A stretch of DNA of 64,000 nucleotides from NCBI RefSeq assembly GCF_004116625.1, contig NZ_NXIE01000001.1:62001-126000 (forward strand), read 5' to 3'. Source of the DNA: Halarcobacter mediterraneus. Its GTDB lineage: Bacteria; Campylobacterota; Campylobacteria; Campylobacterales; Arcobacteraceae. The notes under the pieces are model-generated. The model was not told the origin of the DNA and searched no databases. It worked only from the letters and a program-made list of their open reading frames with translations. Made by a program: the position numbers and the translations under genes. This document shows, piece by piece, positions 33,046 through 40,965 of this stretch (the stretch's first letter is position 1; the number at the start of each line of letters is the position of its first letter).

Positions 33046-35187
33046 ATGGGTGTAAATAGAAGAGAATTTATCAAAGGAACTACAGCTTTAGGTACTGCTT
33101 TTATAGTAGGTTTTCATCTTCAAACAAAAGGTATGGCAGCCAAATTAGAAAAAAATGACCCCTTGGAACCAAATGCTTTTATTAAAATAGATAAAGATAA
33201 TACTATCACTTTTATTTTAGGTCAAGTTGAAATGGGACAAGGTACATACTCAACTATTGCAATGTGTATAGCTGATGAGTTAGATGCTCATTGGGAAAAT
33301 ATTATTTTTGAGCCTGCGCCAGTAAAAGAAGTATATAATATGCCAGGAATGGGGATGATGCTAACTGGTGGTTCATATAGTATTAGAAATCAACAAAATA
33401 GAGTAAGAAAAGTTGGTGCAACATTAAGATATATGCTAAAACAAGCAGCAGCTAAAAAATGGCAAGTAAGAGTTTATGATATTGATACAAAAGATTCTTA
33501 TGTTATAAATAAAAGAACAAAAGAAAAATTAACTTATGGTTCTTTAATTGAAGATATAAAAAATATGAAATTACCAAATGATATTGCACTTAAAAAAGAG
33601 AGTGAATATACTCTTATTGGTAAACCAATGAAAAGACACCCTATAGAAGTAGAAGAAAAACTTACGGGAAAAGGTATCTTTGGAATAGATGTTAGGCTTC
33701 CTAATATGAAGTATGCTTCACTTATATTTCCAAAAGTTTATGGTGCAAAAATAAAAAGTTTTGATGCTAGTCAAGCAGAAAAACTAGATGGTATAGTAAA
33801 AATAAAACAACTTCCTAATAATAAAATAGCAGTTATAGCAAATCATTGGTGGCAAGCTAAAAATGCTAGAGATCTAGTAAAAGTACAATGGGATAATGGT
33901 GAGTTTGAGAAAGTCAGTACGGCTAATCTTATAAAAGAGTATAAAGAGTATTTTGATACAGATATTCCAGTAATGAGAAAAGATGGAGATACGAATAATG
34001 CTTTTAAAACAGCTCATAAAATAGTTGAAGCTGAGTATAGTTTTCCCTTTTTAGCCCATGCTCCAATGGAGCCTTTAAATTGTACTATCTCTCATACTGG
34101 TGATAGTGCATATATGTCAGTGGGTGGACAACTTCAAACTCTTTATAGAGGTACAGCTGCTAAGATTTTAGGTATTGAAGCAGATAGTATTGAATATTAT
34201 ACAAATTATTTAGGTGGAAGTTTTGGTAGACGTTCAACTCCTAATAGTGACTTTATTATAGATGCTGCTTTCGTGTCTAAAGATGAGGGCTATCCTATTA
34301 TGACTTTATATAGTAGAGAAGATGAAATACAATCTGGTGGAAGTTATAGACCTATGACTTTAGCAAATGCAAAATTATCAATTGATGAGAAGGGAAATAT
34401 TACAGCACTTAAAACAAACCTTGTAAATCAGTCTCTTACAAGAGGAACACCTTTTGAAGCATTTATGTTAAAAGATGGTGTTGATGCTTTACAAAGGGAA
34501 GGATTAGATGACCATCCTTACACAGTAGCTAGTCATGATATGAAGTCGTTTTGTCCTCAATCTCCTGTAACTGTTGATTGGCTTCGTTCTGTAGGGCATA
34601 CTGTTTCAGCTCCAATTATAGAAAATATTATGGATGAAGCAGCTTTTGCAGCAGATATTGACCCACTTGATTTTAGAGTAAAAAATATTAAAAATCCTAG
34701 ATTTATAAAACTTTTAAAAAATGTAGCTAAACAATCAGATTGGTATAACAGAAAAAAAGGTAGTGGTTATGGAGTTGCAATTGCAGAATCTTTTGGAAGT
34801 ATTGTAGCTTTTGTTATTAAAGTTAATGTAAAAGATAAGGATTATAAAGTAGAAAAAGTATGGGGTGCAGTAGATTGTGGATTTGCATTTAATCCATATA
34901 ATGTAGAAAATCAAATGATAAGTGCTATAAATTTTACTATAGGACTTACAAAATATAGTGAAATTACTATTACAAGTGGTAAGGTTGATCAAAGTAACTT
35001 TTACGACTATATAGTTTCAAGACAAGAAGATGCTCCAAGCTTAATAGATATAGATATTATAAATTCAGAGGAAAAAATAGGAGGTATTGGAGAACCAGGA
35101 GTTCCTCCAATGTTTGCAGCTATTATAAATGCATTATATGATGCAACAGGAAAAAGATATACAGATTTTCCTATTAAAATAGGATAA
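33046..35187 (+). CDS. Molybdopterin-binding subunit of aldehyde oxidoreductase, IorB-like, Tat-exported
   Basis: A 713-residue large subunit of the xanthine-oxidase superfamily. The ATG at 33046 follows AAAGGAGATATAAA and gives a Tat signal (NRREFIKGTTALGTAFIVG); the frame could start earlier at 33025, but that has no ribosome site. Domains: two molybdopterin-binding halves with GQVEMGQGTYSTIA, GGSFGRRSTPNSDF and the catalytic glutamate in GGIGEPGVPPMFAA. The IorB/PaoC-like layout, with no FAD subunit encoded nearby, implies transfer to a cytochrome or quinone. Substrate probably an aldehyde or N-heterocycle. Confidence 0.9.
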   Translation: MGVNRREFIKGTTALGTAFIVGFHLQTKGMAAKLEKNDPLEPNAFIKIDKDNTITFILGQVEMGQGTYSTIAMCIADELDAHWENIIFEPAPVKEVYNMPGMGMMLTGGSYSIRNQQNRVRKVGATLRYMLKQAAAKKWQVRVYDIDTKDSYVINKRTKEKLTYGSLIEDIKNMKLPNDIALKKESEYTLIGKPMKRHPIEVEEKLTGKGIFGIDVRLPNMKYASLIFPKVYGAKIKSFDASQAEKLDGIVKIKQLPNNKIAVIANHWWQAKNARDLVKVQWDNGEFEKVSTANLIKEYKEYFDTDIPVMRKDGDTNNAFKTAHKIVEAEYSFPFLAHAPMEPLNCTISHTGDSAYMSVGGQLQTLYRGTAAKILGIEADSIEYYTNYLGGSFGRRSTPNSDFIIDAAFVSKDEGYPIMTLYSREDEIQSGGSYRPMTLANAKLSIDEKGNITALKTNLVNQSLTRGTPFEAFMLKDGVDALQREGLDDHPYTVASHDMKSFCPQSPVTVDWLRSVGHTVSAPIIENIMDEAAFAADIDPLDFRVKNIKNPRFIKLLKNVAKQSDWYNRKKGSGYGVAIAESFGSIVAFVIKVNVKDKDYKVEKVWGAVDCGFAFNPYNVENQMISAINFTIGLTKYSEITITSGKVDQSNFYDYIVSRQEDAPSLIDIDIINSEEKIGGIGEPGVPPMFAAIINALYDATGKRYTDFPIKIG

Positions 35188-35191
35188 TTTA

Positions 35192-36082
35192 ATGTTTACA
35201 AATAAAGAGGTTTTAAAATTTGTAAATAGTAGTATTGAAAAAAAATTAGATATTGTAGTGACAAGTGTTATAAAAACACTTGGCTCTACATATACAAAAG
35301 CAGGAAATCTTTTAGTTATAAATTCAAATGGTCAGTTTGTAGGTGTATTAGGTAGTTCATATCTTCATAATAAAATTTTTGAATCTTCAAAAGAAGCTTT
35401 AAAAACAAAGCAGATACAAATTTTTAAGTCAATACCACAAGATGAATCATCAGGACATGGTGAAAGTGAATTTCTAGTACAGCCATTTTTTTATAGTGAA
35501 AAATACGGAGCTTTAGGTATAGCTTTAAAGAATTTTGGAAAAACACTTGTAAGAGATATAAAAGATGCTAGTTATAAAATACTTGATGAGGTACAAGAAA
35601 CAAAACTAGAAGCTGGGAAGTTTTATCAAACTATAAAAGCCCCTTATTCAGTCTTGATTTTTGGCTTAGCTGCCCATGTAATACCTATGATTTCAATGGC
35701 AAACCTTATGGGATGGAAAACTACAGTAGTTGATTTAAGGATAAAAAAATCATATAAAAATAAAGCAGATAAATTTATAGAATTAGAGACTCTTGAAGAT
35801 ATATTAAAGATAGATCTGGATTCATATGATGCTTCAGTTATTTTAAGTCATAATCCAAAAACTGATGATACTTATTTGAAAGCTTTACTTGATTCTAACA
35901 TTAGCTATATAGGTATGATGGGAAATAAACAAAATATGAAAAGGATAACAAAACTTTTTAATTTAGAAGATGATGATAGATTTTATGCTCCTGTTGGTTT
36001 AGATATTGGAAGTAATACTTCCCAAGCAATAGCTTTATCAATTTGTGCTCAAATAGAAGCAAAAAAAAATGAAAAACTCTAA
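35192..36082 (+). CDS. XdhC-family molybdenum cofactor maturation protein
   Basis: A 296-residue protein of the XdhC/CoxI family, which holds and sulfurates the molybdenum cofactor and inserts it into xanthine-oxidase-type enzymes. The N-terminal half has the XdhC motif VLGSSYLHNKIFE (usually GCVE; here the cysteine is replaced by Ser). The C-terminal Rossmann half has YIGMMGNKQNMKRI and APVGLDIGSNTSQAIALSI. It lies four bases after the enzyme gene and overlaps the next gene by 14 bases. Confidence 0.92.
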   Translation: MFTNKEVLKFVNSSIEKKLDIVVTSVIKTLGSTYTKAGNLLVINSNGQFVGVLGSSYLHNKIFESSKEALKTKQIQIFKSIPQDESSGHGESEFLVQPFFYSEKYGALGIALKNFGKTLVRDIKDASYKILDEVQETKLEAGKFYQTIKAPYSVLIFGLAAHVIPMISMANLMGWKTTVVDLRIKKSYKNKADKFIELETLEDILKIDLDSYDASVILSHNPKTDDTYLKALLDSNISYIGMMGNKQNMKRITKLFNLEDDDRFYAPVGLDIGSNTSQAIALSICAQIEAKKNEKL

Positions 36083-36647
36083 TGATTTAGCAGTTATTAT
36101 CTTAGCTGCTGGAATGTCAAAAAGATTAGGTTCTTGTAAACAATTATTAAATTATGAAGGTAAGACTTTATTAAAAAGAGCTGTCAAAAAAGCACTTAAG
36201 CTTTCAGATGATGTATTTGTTGTTTTAGGATATGAAAAAGATAAATGTGAAAAAGAATTAAAAGCCTTTAATATAACAACTATTTTTAATGAAAACTATG
36301 AAAAAGGTATGGGAACATCTATTTCTTGTGGAATACAACATACACAAAATTTTAAAAATACAATGATTCTTTTATGTGATCAACCTTTTATCCCTCTTTC
36401 TCATTTAAAAACTCTTAGTAAAGAAATAGATAATAAAAGTATTATTACATCTTTGTATAGTAATAATTTAAAGAAGTCTGTTCCTGCAATTTTTCCAAAT
36501 ATCTTTTATAATTCTTTATTAAAACTTGATGGAGATTTTGGTGCAAAGTATTTGTTAAAAGATGAAAATACAATAGATATTAAACTAGAAAAAGAGTTTA
36601 CAATAGATATTGATACTAAAGAAGATAAAAAACTTTTTCTAAAGTAA
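36069..36647 (+). CDS. MocA-like molybdenum cofactor cytidylyltransferase
   Basis: A 192-residue nucleotidyltransferase with the GT-A-like N-terminus VIILAAGMSKRLGSCKQLL, the acidic metal motif LLCDQPF, and the product-side motif GDFGAKYLL. MocA makes molybdopterin cytosine dinucleotide, the cofactor form used by bacterial aldehyde and isoquinoline oxidoreductases. Its place at the end of this operon supports that reading. A related reaction on another substrate is possible. Confidence 0.88.
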   Translation: MKNSNDLAVIILAAGMSKRLGSCKQLLNYEGKTLLKRAVKKALKLSDDVFVVLGYEKDKCEKELKAFNITTIFNENYEKGMGTSISCGIQHTQNFKNTMILLCDQPFIPLSHLKTLSKEIDNKSIITSLYSNNLKKSVPAIFPNIFYNSLLKLDGDFGAKYLLKDENTIDIKLEKEFTIDIDTKEDKKLFLK

Positions 36648-36664
36648 TAGTTTTATCAGATTTT

Positions 36665-37654
36665 TTACCTTGATAAGGATATTCCAAAGTTTATCCTTGT
36701 AATATCTTTGTCATAATCAATTAAACTATCTCCATATCCATTGGAAATTTGAATATGCCCAAAGGTATTTTTTGAACCAAAAAATGGAAAAGTCCAATCA
36801 AATTGTACAAAACCTCTATTATCTTTTGATTTTAGATTATTTCTAAGCATAAGTTTAAAATTATTTTCTTTATATGGATACATGAAAGTTAAGTCTCCAT
36901 ATCCTAAGTAATCTTCTATATCTGGATTGTCATCATCTTTTTCTTCAATTCTATACCAAACCCTTGGTATGATAAAAAGACTTTTATATTGAAAATAACT
37001 TTCTAAATATATTCTATTCCAAGACCTTGATTCTTCTTCGCCTTGACCATTTGATTCATGTAAAAAACCAGTTTTAAAACCTTTTAAAGCAGTTTTATCT
37101 CTTTTCCCATAAGGTACAGTTACAAAAAATTCAGGTTTATAATTTGTTTCTCTAAAAGGAGAAGAATCACTATATAACTGCCAATAAGAAACTTGTGTAT
37201 ATCCAAAATAAAATGTTTCTTCAAAACCAAAAAAGTTATGAGAAATAGGTTTTTTTAAACTCAATTGAAATTTTGTTTCATTTCTTTTTCTATCATTTCT
37301 TTTTTTTGTATCATAAGAAATAGGAAAAAAATAATTTTCTTTATAAGGATATAAGTTAAAAGAAGAAGCAAGCATTTGTTCTATAGTTGTCATTGTTTCT
37401 TGATCTTCTATTGTATTTACATTTTGGGCTAAAACTTTTACTTCTTCAGGCATTTCTTTTATTTTTATTTCTTCAAAACTATTTTTTTCTAAGGTTTTTT
37501 CCAAGTAAGTATTATTTGCAATTTCTTTATAGATTAGCATTGCTTCTTTATATTTGCCATCTTTTTCTAATTTAGAAGCTTCTTTCAGTAAACTGTTTTT
37601 ATCATAAGATAAAAGAAAATTAAATAATAAAATCAATATAATAAATATCCTCAT
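36665..37654 (-). CDS. pldA: Outer membrane phospholipase A
   Basis: A 329-residue outer-membrane beta-barrel enzyme. The Met at 37654 has an AGGAAGTAAA ribosome site and starts the signal peptide (MRIFIILILLFNFLLSYD); an upstream Met at 37693 is rejected. The catalytic motif HESNGQ (in GFLHESNGQGEEESRSWNR) carries the His-Ser pair. Residues about 20-105 form an extra helical segment with a TPR-like repeat (ASKLEKDGKYKEAMLIYKEI) before the barrel that is not in E. coli PldA. It is convergent to the mocA-like gene. Confidence 0.88.
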   Translation of the reverse strand: MRIFIILILLFNFLLSYDKNSLLKEASKLEKDGKYKEAMLIYKEIANNTYLEKTLEKNSFEEIKIKEMPEEVKVLAQNVNTIEDQETMTTIEQMLASSFNLYPYKENYFFPISYDTKKRNDRKRNETKFQLSLKKPISHNFFGFEETFYFGYTQVSYWQLYSDSSPFRETNYKPEFFVTVPYGKRDKTALKGFKTGFLHESNGQGEEESRSWNRIYLESYFQYKSLFIIPRVWYRIEEKDDDNPDIEDYLGYGDLTFMYPYKENNFKLMLRNNLKSKDNRGFVQFDWTFPFFGSKNTFGHIQISNGYGDSLIDYDKDITRINFGISLSR

Positions 37655-37736
37655 TTTACTTCCTAATTGTAAAAATAATATGATAAGATACACAAAAAAA
37701 GATTAAAAGTTTCAACTTCACTTATATAAAAAATGG

Positions 37737-37742
37737 TATAAT
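37737..37742 (+). promoter_or_regulatory. -10 element of the rpe operon
   Basis: TATAAT 30 bases before the rpe ATG, with TGG upstream and an AAAGG ribosome site downstream. Confidence 0.6.
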
Positions 37743-37771
37743 CGCCCCAATATTAAAAAAAAGGTTATTTA

Positions 37772-38413
37772 ATGCTTGTAGCACCTTCAATTCTATCAGC
37801 AGATTTTGGTAAGCTAAATGAAGAAATAAAAGCCATTTGTGATGGTGGTTGTGATTATGTACATGTTGATGTGATGGATGGACACTTTGTCCCTAATATG
37901 ACACTTGGACCTGTTGTTGTTAATCCTGTTGCAAAAGTTGCAACTAAACCTTTAGATGTACATTTAATGGTTGAAAATAATACATTTTTTGTAGAACTGT
38001 TTGCTCCTTTAAAACCAGAGTTCATATCTTTTCATATAGAGAGTGAAACTCATCCACATAGACTTATTCAAAAAATTAAATCATATGGTATAAGACCTGC
38101 AATAGTTCTAAATCCACATACTCCACCTGAAGCAATAGAGTATTTAATTGAAGATTTAGATATGGTTTTATTAATGTCTGTAAACCCTGGATTTGGTGGT
38201 CAAAAATTTATATCAAGTGTTATTGAAAAAACAAAAAAACTTAAAGAAATGATAAATAGAAGAAACAAAGCCTGTTTAATTCAAGTTGATGGTGGAGTTA
38301 ACGATAAAAATATTTATGAACTAAAAGAAGCTGGTGTTGATATGGTTGTTGCTGGTTCATATGTTTTTGGAAATGAAAATTACTCAAAAGCAATAAAGAG
38401 TCTACAGGTTTAA
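37772..38413 (+). CDS. rpe: Ribulose-phosphate 3-epimerase
   Basis: Rpe (213 residues) interconverts ribulose 5-phosphate and xylulose 5-phosphate. Motifs include APSILSADFGKL (with the acidic residue), VDVMDGHFVPNMT, LMSVNPGFGGQKF and VDGGV with phosphate-binding residues. Zinc/iron ligands H, D and E sit in these blocks. It is followed after three bases by trpF, both TIM-barrel genes. Confidence 0.96.
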   Translation: MLVAPSILSADFGKLNEEIKAICDGGCDYVHVDVMDGHFVPNMTLGPVVVNPVAKVATKPLDVHLMVENNTFFVELFAPLKPEFISFHIESETHPHRLIQKIKSYGIRPAIVLNPHTPPEAIEYLIEDLDMVLLMSVNPGFGGQKFISSVIEKTKKLKEMINRRNKACLIQVDGGVNDKNIYELKEAGVDMVVAGSYVFGNENYSKAIKSLQV

Positions 38414-38416
38414 TTT

Positions 38417-39010
38417 ATGAAAATAAAAATTTGTGGAATAACAAATCTAGATGATGCACTTGCAGCAGCTGAAGCAGGAGCAGATGCTTTAGGTTTTGTT
38501 TTTTATGATAAGAGTCCAAGATACATTGAACCTTTTGAAGCTAGAAAAATTGTAGATGCCCTTCCTCCTTTTATTCAAACTGTAGGTTTATTTGTAAATG
38601 AAAATAGTGGTTATATTAATCAAGTTTGTACAAATGCAAAGATGCAATTAGCACAAGTAATTGATGATGATAGTTTTACTGATTTTGATGTTTTAAAATT
38701 TAAGTATATCAAAGTTATTCGAGCTAAAAGTGAAAAAGATATTATTGAAAATATCAATAATTATGTTTTAGTTGACGCCTTTGTTGAAGAGTTTGGAGGA
38801 GCTGGAAAAAGAGTTGCTTTAGAATGGTTTAATAAAGTAGATTGCTCGAAAATAGTTCTTGCTGGTGGTTTAAATCAAAATAATATTTCTGAAATAAAAG
38901 ATTACTCTTTTTATGGTGTTGATGTAAGTTCAGGTGTTGAGGCTAGTAAGGGAAAAAAAGATAAACAAAAAATGGTTAATTTCGTAAAAGCAGTAAATGA
39001 CATACAATAG
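38417..39010 (+). CDS. trpF: Phosphoribosylanthranilate isomerase
   Basis: TrpF (197 residues) performs the Amadori rearrangement of phosphoribosylanthranilate in tryptophan synthesis. KICGITNLDDAL carries the catalytic cysteine, the phosphate loop is LAGGLNQNNI and GVDVSSGVEASKGKKD ends the barrel with the catalytic aspartate. Not fused to trpC, which lies at 55.8 kb. It overlaps the next gene by 14 bases. Confidence 0.96.
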   Translation: MKIKICGITNLDDALAAAEAGADALGFVFYDKSPRYIEPFEARKIVDALPPFIQTVGLFVNENSGYINQVCTNAKMQLAQVIDDDSFTDFDVLKFKYIKVIRAKSEKDIIENINNYVLVDAFVEEFGGAGKRVALEWFNKVDCSKIVLAGGLNQNNISEIKDYSFYGVDVSSGVEASKGKKDKQKMVNFVKAVNDIQ

Positions 39011-39839
39011 AAATTTTTATAATAATCTTACAAATAAGTTAAAAAAAGCTCCAATTGATTTTGATGAATTCTTAGAAATCTTGAAAAAAAATAAAGAGAA
39101 GTTTTTTGACAATCCTGAATTAGAGTTTGAATTATTACTTTCAAATGGCTTTCCTTTAGAAATTGAAGATAATAAAGTTTTTTTAAAAACTTCTCAAACA
39201 AAAATTGAGGAACAGACTTTTTGTATTGTTGATATAGAAACAAATGGTGGACATGTTAATAAAGGACACCAAATAATTGAAATCGGTGCAGTAAAATATA
39301 AAAATGATGAAATAATAGATTCTTTTGAGTCTTTAGTTTATGCAAAAGATATTCCTGAGTATATTCAAGGAGTTACAAATATTACCCCTAAAATGCTTGT
39401 AAATGCACCATGTTTAAAAAAAGTCTTAGAAGATTTTAAAGTGTTTTTAGAAGATGATGTATTTGTAGCACATGATATTAAATTTGACTATAATTTTATA
39501 TCTAATTCTTTAGAAAAATATAATTTAGGTAAACTTCATAATAGAAAGCTTTGTACTATTGATTTAGCAAGAAGAACAATAAAAGCTGAAAAGTATGGTT
39601 TAAAATCACTAAAAGAGGTTCTTCATATTAAAATTGATAATCACCATAGAGCTTATAGTGATGCATTAAGTACTACATATATTTTACAAGAGTCTTTAAA
39701 ACATATTAGTAAAGAGGTTTCGACTGTGGAAGAATTAATTGATTTTTCAAAAAATGCAAAACCTATAATGCCTAAAATACAAGTTAATCAAAGAAGAAAT
39801 CAAAATAGTAAAAAAGAAGAAAATAAGGAAGAAAAATAA
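38997..39839 (+). CDS. DnaQ-like 3'-5' exonuclease
   Basis: A 280-residue protein with a DEDDh exonuclease domain (about residues 75-235): FCIVDIETNGG (Exo I), HDIKFDYNF (Exo II) and HHRAYSDALS (Exo III with His and Asp). It resembles the epsilon subunit of polymerase III or a polymerase-associated nuclease. The first 70 residues are a helical extension of unknown role, and the tail (about 250-280) is basic. It starts within trpF and ends overlapping the following HD gene by one base (TAATG). Confidence 0.9.
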   Translation: MTYNRNFYNNLTNKLKKAPIDFDEFLEILKKNKEKFFDNPELEFELLLSNGFPLEIEDNKVFLKTSQTKIEEQTFCIVDIETNGGHVNKGHQIIEIGAVKYKNDEIIDSFESLVYAKDIPEYIQGVTNITPKMLVNAPCLKKVLEDFKVFLEDDVFVAHDIKFDYNFISNSLEKYNLGKLHNRKLCTIDLARRTIKAEKYGLKSLKEVLHIKIDNHHRAYSDALSTTYILQESLKHISKEVSTVEELIDFSKNAKPIMPKIQVNQRRNQNSKKEENKEEK

Positions 39840-40381
39840 TGTTTACACAAGAAAAATATTTAAAAGCTTTAAATTTTGCAGCACAAGCCCATGGTGAACA
39901 AAAAACACCAAAAGGTGTTCCTTATATTACACATTTAGTTTCAGTTGCAATGGAAATAATCCATGCTTGTGAACAAAGTGAGTTAAAACTTGAGCAAACT
40001 GATTTTGCAATAACTGTATCTCTTTTACATGATACTTTAGAAGATACAGATGTAACATATGATGATATCTATAAAGAATTTGGACCAGAAGTAGCTGAAG
40101 CTGTTGATGCTTTAACGAAAGACGAAACACTTGAATCTAAAAAAGAACAAATGGCTTCGAGTATTAATAAATTAATGAGTCAACCTTATGAAATTCAAAT
40201 GGTAAAACTTGCAGATAGAATATCAAATATGCAAAAACCACCAGAATCTTGGGATAGTTTAAAAAAATTAAGTTATCAAAAAGAAGCTAAATTTATTTTA
40301 TCTTGTTTAAAAAATTGTAATATTCATCTTTCAAAAAGATTAGAAGATAAAATAAATGAATATACTACATATATTAATTAA
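39839..40381 (+). CDS. HD-domain hydrolase, stand-alone (p)ppGpp hydrolase-like (MESH1/SAH type)
   Basis: A 180-residue metal-dependent phosphohydrolase. Conserved elements: AAQAHGEQKTPKGVPYITHL, SLLHDTLEDTDVTYDDI and MVKLADRISNM, which match the SpoT hydrolase domain order (H, HD-x-ED, and the lysine/aspartate block). There is no synthetase, TGS or ACT domain. This suggests a small alarmone or related nucleotide hydrolase; other guanosine or NADPH phosphate substrates are possible. Confidence 0.85.
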   Translation: MFTQEKYLKALNFAAQAHGEQKTPKGVPYITHLVSVAMEIIHACEQSELKLEQTDFAITVSLLHDTLEDTDVTYDDIYKEFGPEVAEAVDALTKDETLESKKEQMASSINKLMSQPYEIQMVKLADRISNMQKPPESWDSLKKLSYQKEAKFILSCLKNCNIHLSKRLEDKINEYTTYIN

Positions 40382-40408
40382 AAGTTTTTGCTCTTATAAA
40401 GGATATAA

Positions 40409-40729
40409 ATGACTGCATGGATGTATTTAATTTTAGCAGGGCTTTTAGAAATTGGCTTTGCTTCAATGTTAAAACTTACAGATAATTTTACAAGAGTATT
40501 TCCCACAATAATATTTTTACTATTTGCAACTGGAAGCTTTTATTTTCTTACAAAAGCAATAGAACATATACCAATAGGAACAGCTTATGCTGTTTGGACT
40601 GGAATAGGTGCTTTTGGAACAATTCTTATTGGAATACTTTTTTATAAAGAGCCTGCAAGTGCTTTAAGACTATTTTTTTTATTCACACTTATTGTTTCAA
40701 TAGTAGGTTTAAAATTAGTTAGTAATTGA
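40409..40729 (+). CDS. SMR-family transporter, Gdx/SugE type (guanidinium exporter)
   Basis: A 106-residue inner-membrane small multidrug resistance protein with four helices. The first helix has AGLLEIGFASMLK with the essential glutamate (residue 15), and the IPIGTAYAVWTGIGAFGT block is that of the SugE/Gdx branch rather than EmrE. Gdx proteins exchange guanidinium for protons. The stop is 46 bases before the promoter of the riboswitch-controlled guanidine operon, which fits this function. It probably belongs to the upstream transcript and is not itself under the switch. Confidence 0.85.
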   Translation: MTAWMYLILAGLLEIGFASMLKLTDNFTRVFPTIIFLLFATGSFYFLTKAIEHIPIGTAYAVWTGIGAFGTILIGILFYKEPASALRLFFLFTLIVSIVGLKLVSN

Positions 40730-40775
40730 ATATTTTATATACAGCCTATCTCTTTTTTTCTTAAAAAAAACTTCT

Positions 40776-40781
40776 TATAAT
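40776..40781 (+). promoter_or_regulatory. -10 element for the riboswitch transcript
   Basis: TATAAT 20-25 bases before the first stem of the riboswitch, putting the transcript start near 40788. Confidence 0.6.
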
Positions 40782-40801
40782 AGTTCTATCAAAACATATT
40801 A

Positions 40802-40931
40802 GAGAGGCAAAGGCCTCAGTTAATAAAAGGAAGCTAGGGTTCCGATCTTAAAAGATGACTGGTCCGAGAGCTACCGACTCTTAAATAGAGTTACACGGAG
40901 GGACAAAAGCCCGGGAGGTTTTATGCCTCCT
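40802..40931 (+). ncRNA. Guanidine-I (ykkC) riboswitch
   Basis: The class I ykkC consensus can be read directly: GGAAGCTAGGGTTCCG (40830-40845), CTGGTCCGAGAGCTACCG (40859-40876), ACACGGAGGGACAAAAGCCC (40893-40912), then GGGAG. It is G+C-rich against an AT-rich background. P1-type pairing of ATAAAA (40823-40828) with TTTTAT (40919-40924) competes with the hairpin GGAGG-TTTTATG-CCTCC (40915-40931) that precedes a short T-rich stretch, so ligand binding should favour read-through. It controls the guanidine operon. Confidence 0.94.
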
Positions 40932-40965
40932 AGTGTGTTTTAAATTCTATTTAGGAGAAATCAGG

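Noticed and set aside
40802-40931. G+C-rich structured stretch considered as a tRNA or tmRNA piece
   Set aside because: No T-loop or acceptor stem is present, while the consensus of the guanidine-I riboswitch is matched block by block.
40933-40965. Upstream ATG for the guanidine-binding protein
   Set aside because: It lies in the riboswitch 3' region, lacks a ribosome site and would add non-signal residues before the signal peptide.
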